In this document: positions 7,049-15,142 of the stretch, in pieces
Layout of the letters: each line of letters opens with the position of its first letter
Numbering within the stretch: the stretch's first letter is position 1
Origin: UBA7236 sp036734545
Lineage (GTDB): Bacteria > Bacteroidota > Bacteroidia > Chitinophagales > BACL12
DNA length: 21,702 bases
Direction: 5' to 3'
Assembly (NCBI GenBank): GCA_036734545.1
Contig: DAIMYJ010000051.1
Coordinates: 1 to 21,702, forward strand
Translations under genes and position numbers: made by a program
The notes under the pieces: generated by a model
The model's input: the letters and a program-made list of their open reading frames with translations, nothing else
The model's database searches: none
What the model was told of the DNA's origin: nothing

Positions 7049-7056
7049 TAACTTTA
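7049..7056 (+). promoter_or_regulatory. Possible -7 box of the eight-gene glucan operon
   Basis: TAACTTTA matches TAnnTTTG except at the last base and lies 22 nt before the ATG at 7079. The nearest TTG upstream (7016-7018) is 30 nt away, too far for a normal -33 element, so the promoter may depend on an activator. A small perfect dyad TACT-ATA-AGTA (7026-7036) lies where the -33 box would be expected. Confidence 0.3.
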
Positions 7057-7078
7057 CCTAAGAACAACCCACAGAGAT

Positions 7079-7819
7079 ATGGATGAGTCCCTGACCAAAG
7101 GCCGTAAGAGCCTCAATGTAGATATCTATTCCATTCCCATTGAATCCTTCTTCCATTCAGCGTTCTCTATTGACTGCGTAGTGTTTGGTATCGACCGAAA
7201 GGAAGTCAAGGTGCTGTTGATCCAGCGCGGTGCGGCGCCTTTTGAGAACTTTTGGGCACTTCCGGGCGACCTCGTGTTCCCTGATGAGGACCTGGACACC
7301 GCTGCCGTGCGCATTCTGCGGGATCTGACGAGTTTGCGCGACATCCATTTCAAGCAGGTAAAGACCTTCGGCGAGGTGAACCGACACCCCCTTGGGCGTG
7401 TCATTACCATCGCTTATTATGCCTTCGTGAAACTGGAAGATTACGCACCGGTGGCCTCCTTCTGGGCCAAACGCACGCGGTGGCATTCCATCGACGCCCT
7501 GCCGAAACTCGCCTTCGATCACCGGAATATCATTGATACCTGTGTAGCGAAATTAAAGGAGGATATTGTACAATATCCCATCTGGAAGGATGTGCTCCCT
7601 GCAAAATTCACCCTCACACAATTACAGGAAGTATATGAAGGCGTGTTGAACACAACGTTCGACAAAGGCAACTTCCGTAAGAAGGTGGGCAGTTACCGTT
7701 TTCTGAAAGCGCTGAACGAAATGCAGACCGGTGTTTCCCACCGCCCTGCCGAACTCTACTCTTTCAATCAGCGCGAATTTGACAAAGCGCGCCAGAAAGG
7801 CTGGCGATTTGACCTATAG
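7079..7819 (+). CDS. NrtR-family transcriptional regulator (degenerate Nudix sensor plus winged helix)
   Basis: A 246-residue DNA-binding regulator. Residues about 28-150 form a Nudix fold that binds a ligand. Its Nudix box (about 63-86, GDLVFPDEDLD...RILRDLTSL) lacks the REUxEE core needed for metal binding and hydrolysis, so it should be a sensor, not an enzyme. Residues about 165-246 are the NrtR-type winged helix-turn-helix (FTLTQLQEVYEGVL, DKGNFRKKV, HRPAELYSF). In Bacteroidota this family includes sugar-responsive regulators such as the arabinose regulator AraR. It is the first gene of a tight operon of glycan genes (10-nt gap to the next) and next to the divergent glycan-binding protein, so it most likely controls both, with a sugar or sugar derivative as signal. 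Ligand and site are not known from sequence. Confidence 0.85.
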   Translation: MDESLTKGRKSLNVDIYSIPIESFFHSAFSIDCVVFGIDRKEVKVLLIQRGAAPFENFWALPGDLVFPDEDLDTAAVRILRDLTSLRDIHFKQVKTFGEVNRHPLGRVITIAYYAFVKLEDYAPVASFWAKRTRWHSIDALPKLAFDHRNIIDTCVAKLKEDIVQYPIWKDVLPAKFTLTQLQEVYEGVLNTTFDKGNFRKKVGSYRFLKALNEMQTGVSHRPAELYSFNQREFDKARQKGWRFDL

Positions 7820-7829
7820 TTGTTCTATT

Positions 7830-9173
7830 ATGAAGCACGGTTGTTTGATCATTTGCTTTGCACTGCTGCATCAGTTCGGCTTTGCACAAGCGGTTCCCGT
7901 AGAGATCGTTCGCGCGGCTGACGGTAACTGGCAATTAATGCGCGGCGGACAACCCTATTATATTCAGGGTGTTGGCGGACATACGCAATTGGAAAAAGCA
8001 GTGTCCATCGGAGCCAACTCCATCCGCACCTGGAGCACAGATGATGCCGGCACCATTCTGGATGCCGCGCAGGCGCATGGTTTGACCGTGATGATGGGAT
8101 TATGGGTACAACACGAGCGTCATGGATTTGATTATAATGATACCGCCAGGGTGCGCGCGCAGTTGAATTATTTTACCGAGATGGTTCAGAAATACAAAGA
8201 TCATCCGGCGTTGCTGATGTGGGGCGTAGGCAATGAAGTAGATCTGTTCTACACCAATACACGTGTATGGTATGCCGTGAATGACATTGCAGAAATGATC
8301 CACCGCATCGACCCCAACCACCCGACCATCACGGTAACCGCCGGACTCGATCCGGAAGAAGTACGACTCATCAAAGAACGCGCCCCCGCCATTGACATAT
8401 ATGGTGTGAACACATACGGTGATATCGACCGGGTGCGCGGCAACATACAAAAGTACGGTTGGGACGGACCCTACGTTATTACCGAATGGGGGCCGAACGG
8501 ACACTGGGAAGTGGCGAAAACGCAATGGGACGCTCCGGTGGAACAGAGCAGCACGGAAAAAGCGAACAGTTATGAGCAGCGTTACCGCTCGGCGATCTCC
8601 GGTGATCCTGCGCAGTGTATCGGTTCATATGTTTTTCTGTGGGGGTTCAAACAGGAGACCACTTCCACCTGGTATGGATTGTTCTCAGATAACGGCGCCT
8701 CCAGTGAAGCCGTGGACAAGTTGCATCTCTTATGGAAAGGAAATGTGCCGAAGAATAGTGCACCCATCCTGGACTCCGCCTTTTTAGCAAGAAAGACCAA
8801 AGGAGCCGATATTCTGATCGCAGCCGGCACCCGTGCAGAGGCACAGGCATTCCTCCGCGACCCGGATGGGGATCGACTGCGGTATGTATGGGAGATAGTA
8901 CCGGAGAGTCAGGATATCCGCGCCGGCGGTGATGCAGAAAGCCGTCCGCCCGCCCTGAACAATGTCTATGGTCTTAAAAAAGGGAACCGGTATTCCTTCC
9001 GCGCTCCGGCTACTGAAGGAGCATACCGTCTGTTCATTTACGCGTTCGATGGCAAAGGGCATTACGCCTATACCAATATACCTTTCTATGTGCAGCCACA
9101 GGATGCGCAGCGTGCTGATCAGCCCTTTATTCAATTTAAAAAACAATCCCTGGAGCATGCAGATGATAAATGA
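7830..9173 (+). CDS. TIM-barrel glycoside hydrolase, GH158-like (putative endo-beta-1,3-glucanase)
   Basis: A 447-residue exported enzyme. Signal peptide 1-19 (GFA-Q) without a lipobox, so periplasmic or further exported. The (beta/alpha)8 barrel spans about 25-310. Clan-A catalytic glutamates are visible: acid/base Glu136 in WGVGNEVD and nucleophile Glu219 in YVITEWGP, with the expected IRTW and GVNTYGD strand ends. The rest (about 330-447) is Ig-like (APILDSAFLARKTKG ... FRAPATEGAYRLFIYAFDGKGH). Length, the two-domain plan and the glutamate positions resemble GH158 of the Bacteroides uniformis laminarin locus; the neighbouring GH3 and GH16 genes strengthen this. GH2 or GH5 relatives remain possible. 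The ATG at 7830 was chosen because it begins a signal peptide; the open frame reaches back into the regulator gene, which is spurious. The end overlaps the next gene by 11 bp. Confidence 0.72.
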   Translation: MKHGCLIICFALLHQFGFAQAVPVEIVRAADGNWQLMRGGQPYYIQGVGGHTQLEKAVSIGANSIRTWSTDDAGTILDAAQAHGLTVMMGLWVQHERHGFDYNDTARVRAQLNYFTEMVQKYKDHPALLMWGVGNEVDLFYTNTRVWYAVNDIAEMIHRIDPNHPTITVTAGLDPEEVRLIKERAPAIDIYGVNTYGDIDRVRGNIQKYGWDGPYVITEWGPNGHWEVAKTQWDAPVEQSSTEKANSYEQRYRSAISGDPAQCIGSYVFLWGFKQETTSTWYGLFSDNGASSEAVDKLHLLWKGNVPKNSAPILDSAFLARKTKGADILIAAGTRAEAQAFLRDPDGDRLRYVWEIVPESQDIRAGGDAESRPPALNNVYGLKKGNRYSFRAPATEGAYRLFIYAFDGKGHYAYTNIPFYVQPQDAQRADQPFIQFKKQSLEHADDK

Positions 9174-11157
9174 TCGCGGATTATTCCGCTCACGTATCCG
9201 GGAATCGCTGCTGACCGCGTGCATAGCTGCCGCATGTACGCTCACACCACACTTGGCGCACGGACAATTCGCAGATACCATCGCCACACCGGAACCATAT
9301 GCACCGGTAGGATTATTCCCGCGTCAGGCACCGGATCCGCTGAAGCAGATCACCATTACGGGATTTTACAGGTTCTTCGGCACCTACACACAACAGTATG
9401 AAGACTATGTGCTCAATCCGGTGATCGGAGATACGGCTTTGCCGCGGTCACTGTTCATTGGGGATGACAGTCAATTACCCAACCTTTTGCTGAACGTTGC
9501 CGGAAGGCCGAGTGCAAAGGCAAGCTGGGCGTTCGATCTCTATATGTTCCAGTTCATGCAGGGTAATATCGGCGAAGCCTACAGCAAGCCGGTAGCAGAC
9601 TCTTTGCGTCCACCTGTGTATGCACCGCTCACCACTCAGCGCCTGTCAGGCAATATGCTGGTGCAGCTCGGTATCAATCTTACCGGTAGTTATGCCACAC
9701 CTTACGGTACTTTCAAATTGCGCACCGGCGGGATCCACTGGCATACCCTATCTGAGTTCACGATGGCATCCTTCCGGGGATTCAATCGTTTCATATTATT
9801 CGAAGACAACCCATGGGATCCGGTGGGCAACAGTATCACCACCCGTTACGACACTTACTATAATACCGGCGCCATCAATCAGGATATGCGCTGGGGCAAC
9901 CGTGCATTTACCGGTGTGATACTGGATGGCACGGCATTACCGGGCGGACTGCAGTTCTCGGGCTTACTGGGTAAAGCAGAGATCAACGGCGGCTTTAGTG
10001 AAACACCGAATTATGCGTTCGGCGGAAAGTTGCAAAAACAATTCGATCGCGGACAATTCATCAGTCTGAATACCATGAATTCGAAAACATGGTCAGACAG
10101 CCTGGCCCTGGAATCTGTGGGATTTCATCTTGTTACAACGGAAGCGACCGCTTACCTCGGAAAATTCAGAATAAATACCGAAATAGGTGCGGGGCAATAT
10201 TACAGTCCGCTGCACAACGGACAGTGGGGAGAGGCCATTCGCGCCGGTGCAACCACCCCGGTTTTGGGAAAAGCCACACAATTCAATGTGCAGTACTATC
10301 GTATCTCACCCCATGTGATCAACAATATCGGTTCCTTCCTGAACACATCGATCAATGAATATACGGTCAATGATATTCCGGCAGGTTCAGTAGGCAGCAC
10401 AGCCGTGCTCCAACCATTTTCGAGTGCGATGGTGCGATTGGGTCAAATGACCAATAACCGGCAGGGTATACATTTGAACTCCGATTTTCAGATCGGCAAG
10501 TTCAAGGTCGGCGCCGGTATCAGCGCTTCGGGTGAACTCACTCCCGTTTCCAATCAGATCACGTACGGCCATCCTGTGAACCAGCTCACGCGTTCCCGTT
10601 TCTGGCGATGGGTATATCCCACGGGTGTTGGGCCCTATGAGCGCTACTCCGTGATCTTCCGCGACACCTATGAAACGGTGAATCTCTCGGATGACAGCAG
10701 CGGTATTGCCATTCACAGAAAATACTTCAATGTAGCTGAGATCCAAACGAAGTATGCCACGCGTTTGCTGAACCGGGAACTCTATGTGTTCTTTCTCGGC
10801 CAGTACGCCTCTGCACAACGCCGGTTCAGTCCATTCATAGTGACCAATGAAGATGCATACATCCGCCAATATGTTTCTGAGTGCGAAATATTCTATCGCG
10901 TGCTCGATAAAGTGATCCTCACCGGTTATGTGGGCTATGAACGCACGCTGGGAAATTATCTGACCGATATTGACGAAGAGACCCGTCGCCCGCGCAATCA
11001 ATATGGACAGGGATACGGCATCGGTATCGATGTGGACATGGGCAGGAATGCGCGCTTGTATATCCGCAACCGCTGGTTCGCTTTTGAAGACACCAGTTTT
11101 GCCGATGACCTTTTCAGGGGTAATGAAACAGTAGTTGAGTATAAGATATTCTTTTAA
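9163..11157 (+). CDS. Outer-membrane beta-barrel protein, unknown family (first of two)
   Basis: A 664-residue exported protein. The signal peptide runs to about residue 34 (LAHG-Q). The remainder is made of alternating aromatic and hydrophobic strands with short turns (QITITGFYRFFGTY, GNMLVQLGINLTGSY, AFDLYMFQFM, KVILTGYVGYE) and ends in a strand closing with Phe (VVEYKIFF), the usual end of a beta-barrel. No TonB box or plug domain is present and it is far shorter than SusC, so it looks like a porin-type channel or barrel anchor. I do not recognise the family. Start: ATG 9163 (an ATG at 9157 is also possible); the long upstream open frame overlaps the glycosidase gene and has no signal peptide. 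Overlap 11 bp upstream, 9-nt gap downstream. Role in moving glucan oligosaccharides across the outer membrane is inferred from the operon. Confidence 0.7.
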   Translation: MINDRGLFRSRIRESLLTACIAAACTLTPHLAHGQFADTIATPEPYAPVGLFPRQAPDPLKQITITGFYRFFGTYTQQYEDYVLNPVIGDTALPRSLFIGDDSQLPNLLLNVAGRPSAKASWAFDLYMFQFMQGNIGEAYSKPVADSLRPPVYAPLTTQRLSGNMLVQLGINLTGSYATPYGTFKLRTGGIHWHTLSEFTMASFRGFNRFILFEDNPWDPVGNSITTRYDTYYNTGAINQDMRWGNRAFTGVILDGTALPGGLQFSGLLGKAEINGGFSETPNYAFGGKLQKQFDRGQFISLNTMNSKTWSDSLALESVGFHLVTTEATAYLGKFRINTEIGAGQYYSPLHNGQWGEAIRAGATTPVLGKATQFNVQYYRISPHVINNIGSFLNTSINEYTVNDIPAGSVGSTAVLQPFSSAMVRLGQMTNNRQGIHLNSDFQIGKFKVGAGISASGELTPVSNQITYGHPVNQLTRSRFWRWVYPTGVGPYERYSVIFRDTYETVNLSDDSSGIAIHRKYFNVAEIQTKYATRLLNRELYVFFLGQYASAQRRFSPFIVTNEDAYIRQYVSECEIFYRVLDKVILTGYVGYERTLGNYLTDIDEETRRPRNQYGQGYGIGIDVDMGRNARLYIRNRWFAFEDTSFADDLFRGNETVVEYKIFF

Positions 11158-11166
11158 TCATCCGAT

Positions 11167-12891
11167 ATGATGAAAACAAAAATACTGGTATGTGGTATGC
11201 TCATCAGCCTTGGTGCTGTTGGAACCGCCTATGCACAGGAAGTACCAAAAGTAAGTGTCAATGGTTCGGCCCGCGCGGTATTCTATGGCGATGAGTTGCA
11301 GCAGGAACTTACCGCACCCGACACCATTACAGCGCCAAAATCGAACAGCGGTCACACACTGGCTGATGTAGGCGTGAACATCCGCCCGCTGCCGAACGTT
11401 GAGATACAAGGCATGATACGTGTGCGCAATGATTTTGGCGGATTCTGGGGATCCGGGATCACCTTTGATGTACGCCAATTATATGTGAAAGGCGTTATTG
11501 CGGATATTGTACGATATCAGCTGGGCGACATTGATTACAAATTCACTCCCTATACCCTTTATAATACGGAGGAGGTTGCTACGCAAACAATGCCCTCAGC
11601 CTTCACACAGCTGCGCGATCTGCAGCATTACGACCTATTCTATACTTCAGAGAACACCTGGCGTCAGCAGGGTGCCGCCTTGGACTTTGCACTGGCCTTC
11701 AACCGATTCGCGCAGGAGTTACAATTCCACGGTATGGCATCGCGTCAGCAACCCGCCGCGGCGGGTGCCAACGAACGCTTGTTCGCGGGATATGCGATCC
11801 ATTTATTGCAAAGCAAATATTTCTCTGCGGGTATGCATTATGTGCAGTTATTTGATATCGCCGGGACCTCAGGTAATCCGGTCACCTATCACAATCCGGT
11901 AACTACGTTCAACGCTGCCGCTACCTACAGCTGGCAGAACTGGGCGTTCTCGGCAACAGGGGAAGCCGGTCGTTCGTCCAGCTATTACCGTGAGGATGCA
12001 CTCGCACCTGAATTATCTGATTACTTTCTGGACGGAGCCCTTCAGGCCGAGCATACAAAAAGCGGATTAAGCGCACAGGTGCGTTACCTTTCGATAGGCC
12101 CTGACTTTCGCAGTGCAGGTGCACAAACCAAGCGTATACAATTCGATGCACTGCCCCGTGTTTATGATCGCATCACCAACGATCAGATCGTTCGTCCGAT
12201 CGCGATGATGGACCTCATCCGTGATGCTTCTTTATACAATACCCGCCTGAGCACCACGCTCATGGCTTACGATCCTAAATTCGATAACATCTCACCATAC
12301 GGAACGGCAACGCCGAACCGCCAGGGTGTTCTCGCCGGAATTACCTATACACATCCGAAACAGTTTATCAGCGGATCGACCGAGTATCAGCTTCTTTCAG
12401 AGATACGCGGTCAGGGCACTACCGAGTTGCGTGATTTCAGCCGCTGGATCTCACGCGCCACCGTTCGCATCGGCGAATGGTTACCCAACTATAACCGCAT
12501 GTTGAATCTCGAGGTGCAGGCCCGCGCCGACCAAACTGCGCGCAGTTCAGAAGGCAATGTGCCGGCGGTTGACCTAACCACCACGGTGATCGCGCTCGGC
12601 GCCGAGATCGAAACCGTACCGCAGCTGGATGTGATCGGCGGTGTGCAGTTCCTGTATTACGATGGTTTAGAATTCGCGGCCGAACAGGACACCTATGGTC
12701 AGATCATCTATTTCAGCGAATATCCCGTTTCGGGCAATGAATATATGGCTGCCGCCGGTTTGCGTTATCGCTTCAGCCCGAACATTTTTGTTACCGGCAT
12801 GTATAACAGGTTCTCCATCGAAGAACCCCTGAATGCCACCCCCGATTACACGATCAACAGTTTTGCTTTCATCTTTAAAATGGATTTCTGA
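11167..12891 (+). CDS. Outer-membrane beta-barrel protein, unknown family (second of two)
   Basis: A 574-residue exported protein. Signal peptide 1-23 (TAYA-Q). Amphipathic strands fill the rest: VSVNGSARAVFYG at the start, LADVGVNIRPLPNVEIQGMIRVRNDF, FDVRQLYVKG, FSAGMHYVQLF, AATYSWQNWAFSATGEAG, and a final strand INSFAFIFKMDF ending in Phe. The early VRNDFGG ... YQLGDIDYKFTPYTLYN part is typical of proteins that describe or line a barrel channel. No TonB plug. It shares strand style and a Y-D-x-Y/F-Y turn followed by a W/R-x-Q/G-x-A strand with the preceding barrel, so the two may be distant paralogues, but clear identity is low. One nucleotide separates its stop from the next gene. Probably forms one outer-membrane complex with its neighbour and the lipoproteins (inference). 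Confidence 0.68.
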   Translation: MMKTKILVCGMLISLGAVGTAYAQEVPKVSVNGSARAVFYGDELQQELTAPDTITAPKSNSGHTLADVGVNIRPLPNVEIQGMIRVRNDFGGFWGSGITFDVRQLYVKGVIADIVRYQLGDIDYKFTPYTLYNTEEVATQTMPSAFTQLRDLQHYDLFYTSENTWRQQGAALDFALAFNRFAQELQFHGMASRQQPAAAGANERLFAGYAIHLLQSKYFSAGMHYVQLFDIAGTSGNPVTYHNPVTTFNAAATYSWQNWAFSATGEAGRSSSYYREDALAPELSDYFLDGALQAEHTKSGLSAQVRYLSIGPDFRSAGAQTKRIQFDALPRVYDRITNDQIVRPIAMMDLIRDASLYNTRLSTTLMAYDPKFDNISPYGTATPNRQGVLAGITYTHPKQFISGSTEYQLLSEIRGQGTTELRDFSRWISRATVRIGEWLPNYNRMLNLEVQARADQTARSSEGNVPAVDLTTTVIALGAEIETVPQLDVIGGVQFLYYDGLEFAAEQDTYGQIIYFSEYPVSGNEYMAAAGLRYRFSPNIFVTGMYNRFSIEEPLNATPDYTINSFAFIFKMDF

Positions 12892-12892
12892 T

Positions 12893-13897
12893 ATGCGCAG
12901 ATCAATTCTCCTTCTGTTACCCGCCATCCTCCTCCTTGCCGGTTCCTGTCGTCAGGAATCCGATCTGTTTGACGGGCCATCGCTCAACGATATCTATGGT
13001 GAATTCTCTTTTGTTCAGCCGTTCCTGATCACGGATGAGAGCGTAGATTTCGGGGCGGGGGAAACCACCTCCTTCTCCGCCGAGTTCTCTAAGAATGTGA
13101 ACTGGCAGATCAGGATCACCGGATTAAGTTCCGGCGCTGAAAAGATCATCAGCGGTACATCCAATATATTGGATGCCGACAATACCTTGTGGACCGGCAC
13201 AACGACAACATTGCCCATGTTCCGAGCAGAATTGTGTGCCATCGAACTCACTTTTGAAAATGAGACCGATACCATTCTCGATACGCTGGAGATACTTTCA
13301 CCTAAGGTGAACGCCGGACTTCTGTTGTCTGATTTTGAATCCGGATGGAATCCGGGGTGGAGTTCATTTGTGCAGTCCGGAGGAGACATGAGTTTCAACA
13401 TCACCGATGCCGTTTCTTCCGCACAGGGACAATACTATTATGACATGGGTGGCGAAGTAAACTGGGACTGGCTGATCGGACTGATCGATATTCCTGCAAC
13501 TGCGTACGGCGCTCCTACTTTCCCGTTAAGCGAGAATCCCGGCAACGTATTTTTCAATGTATTGTTGAACAACCCTCCGGGCATCACGAACAGCGTTGTA
13601 TTATTCCAGTTCAGGGAAGATGATAATGAAGACGGTATCTTCAGCGAGGGTACCGAGGATATGTTCTCCGCTGAGATCAAAATGACCGAGGCGGGCTGGC
13701 AGCTGATCAGCCGTAATTATGCGGAACTGCCCACCCTTGTGAACGGCGTGGCCAGCGAGCCACTGGGCAATGGCATCTATGAGCCGCATAAATTATGGCG
13801 TGTATCCATTTTAATGCTGGCCAATCCCACCTCCGGATACTCTCAGGCATTGATGGACTATCTTATTTTCACAGAAGGCAGCGCATTACAGCCATGA
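12893..13897 (+). CDS. Surface lipoprotein with Ig-like and galactose-binding-like domains (glycan-binding candidate)
   Basis: A 334-residue lipoprotein. Signal peptide with lipobox LAGSC; lipidated Cys19. The residues after it (RQESD) are acidic, in line with the Bacteroidota signal for display on the cell surface. Residues about 25-135 look like an Ig-like beta-sandwich. About 143-330 start with LLLSDFESGWNPGWSSF and end LMDYLIF, the classic outline of a carbohydrate-binding jelly roll (CBM11/CIA30-like), with many Trp and Tyr. This is the layout of surface glycan-binding proteins in polysaccharide loci, although it is not related by eye to SusD or SusE/F. The long upstream frame extends into the barrel gene; ATG 12893 is chosen because it begins the signal peptide. 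It overlaps the following gene by 4 bp (ATGA). Confidence 0.68.
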   Translation: MRRSILLLLPAILLLAGSCRQESDLFDGPSLNDIYGEFSFVQPFLITDESVDFGAGETTSFSAEFSKNVNWQIRITGLSSGAEKIISGTSNILDADNTLWTGTTTTLPMFRAELCAIELTFENETDTILDTLEILSPKVNAGLLLSDFESGWNPGWSSFVQSGGDMSFNITDAVSSAQGQYYYDMGGEVNWDWLIGLIDIPATAYGAPTFPLSENPGNVFFNVLLNNPPGITNSVVLFQFREDDNEDGIFSEGTEDMFSAEIKMTEAGWQLISRNYAELPTLVNGVASEPLGNGIYEPHKLWRVSILMLANPTSGYSQALMDYLIFTEGSALQP

Positions 13898-15138
13898 GAA
13901 CCAGATCACTGATCCCGGTGGTATGCGGCAGCATGATGCTGGCCGGATGTGTACAGATGCAACAGGTCGGGCTATACCCGCAATCTGCGCCGCCGGAAAC
14001 CCTTCCGCATATTTATAATTTCTATGCACTGAGTATTTTCGAGGATCATCTGAGTGCAGAGCAATGGTATACCCCAAATACCGACTGTATACAGATCACA
14101 CCTGTAGACTCAGGACAATACAGTGGCTCAGGCGCCTTGCAGATCATCTGGAATAAACCGCAGAGCTCCTGCGACTGGATAGGCCTGGGCTTCGGGTGGG
14201 ACGACTGGTTTGCCAAAGATCTGCATGCCATCATGGACTCGGCGTCACTGGAATTTTATGTGCGCAACCTGAAAGGCATAACGAACGGACTTCCCTGGGC
14301 ACTTGCATTGGAAGATTACGGAAATGCGCAGGCCTGGGCAGGTATGACACCCAATTATATTGAAAATGGTCGCGTAACCGAAGAGTGGACAAAAGTGACC
14401 ATCCCATTGAATGCTTTCGACATTACCGTTCAGCAACCCGACCTGTTCACCATCAAGCAACTGATCATTCAATTTGAAGGTGAGGGCGCCATCATGATCG
14501 ATCAGATCCGCATTGTGCCGGGCACGAACAGCGGTAAAAAGACAGCGATCGCCTTTCCTGCCGTCTCCACCATTACGATCGATGGACAAGCTTCCGAGAC
14601 CGAATGGCAGCTGCCCGTATTGCACACTGAACAGGCGATGCTCGGGATCACTTTCGATGCACAAAATCTGTATCTCTGTGCACAGGTAACGGATCCGCAT
14701 CCGGTAATGAATACGCGGACGGGTGATCAGATATGGAATGGCGATGCAATAGAACTGGCTTTCTCCACCAATCCGGAAGCCGGCAAATACAGAAAAAAAT
14801 ATTTGTTGTCGGATAAACACATCGGCATTCGCGTGAGCGACACCCCCGAGATCTACGATTGGTCGATGAACACCACGATCACCGAACATCAAACACGGAT
14901 ACGTCACACGGCGAATGGTTATATAGTGGAATCATCCATTCCGTGGACTGCACTGCAATGCCAGCCCTGGAAAACAGGCATGACCTACGGAATTGAAGTG
15001 GGTATAGACAACGGCGACAAATCCGGTAACAGGATCAGTCAGACCCGCTGGAACAACAATTATACAGAAGGATTTCATGAGAATCCCTCCATGTGGGGAT
15101 TATTAAAGATCCAACCAGCTAAAGAGATCATAAAATGA
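13894..15138 (+). CDS. Lipoprotein with jelly-roll and CBM9-like modules
   Basis: A 414-residue lipoprotein with a textbook lipobox LAGC and Cys19. After the Cys come VQMQQ, not acidic, so it may stay inside the periplasm or be shown on the surface less surely than its neighbour. Residues about 40-213 form a galactose-binding-like module (SIFEDHLSAEQWY ... WTKVTIPLNAF ... IDQIRIV). About 222-410 form a CBM9-like module: TITIDGQASETEWQ at the start, NLYLCAQVTD, WNGDAIELAFS, NGYIVESSIPWTAL and a closing MWGLLKI. CBM9 modules bind reducing or chain ends of glucans in some enzymes. No catalytic domain. Start overlaps the preceding stop (ATGA), and the stop lies 4 nt before the GH3 gene. Likely holds or presents oligosaccharides for the enzymes of this operon (inference). 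Confidence 0.75.
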   Translation: MRTRSLIPVVCGSMMLAGCVQMQQVGLYPQSAPPETLPHIYNFYALSIFEDHLSAEQWYTPNTDCIQITPVDSGQYSGSGALQIIWNKPQSSCDWIGLGFGWDDWFAKDLHAIMDSASLEFYVRNLKGITNGLPWALALEDYGNAQAWAGMTPNYIENGRVTEEWTKVTIPLNAFDITVQQPDLFTIKQLIIQFEGEGAIMIDQIRIVPGTNSGKKTAIAFPAVSTITIDGQASETEWQLPVLHTEQAMLGITFDAQNLYLCAQVTDPHPVMNTRTGDQIWNGDAIELAFSTNPEAGKYRKKYLLSDKHIGIRVSDTPEIYDWSMNTTITEHQTRIRHTANGYIVESSIPWTALQCQPWKTGMTYGIEVGIDNGDKSGNRISQTRWNNNYTEGFHENPSMWGLLKIQPAKEIIK

Positions 15139-15142
15139 TAGC

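Noticed and set aside
7731..7829. Longer N-terminus of the GH158-like gene
   Set aside because: It would overlap the regulator gene by 89 nt and hide the signal peptide that begins at 7830.
8962..9162. Longer N-terminus of the first barrel gene
   Set aside because: It overlaps the preceding enzyme gene by about 200 nt; an exported start with signal peptide exists at 9163.
10387..11001. Reverse open frame of 204 codons
   Set aside because: Antisense to the first barrel gene, which has a signal peptide and a barrel-type end; no support for the reverse frame.
9163..12891. SusC-like TonB receptor
   Set aside because: Too short, no carboxypeptidase-like N-terminal domain, no plug or TonB box.
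14245..14907. Reverse open frame of 220 codons
   Set aside because: Antisense shadow of the CBM9-like lipoprotein gene; no family features.
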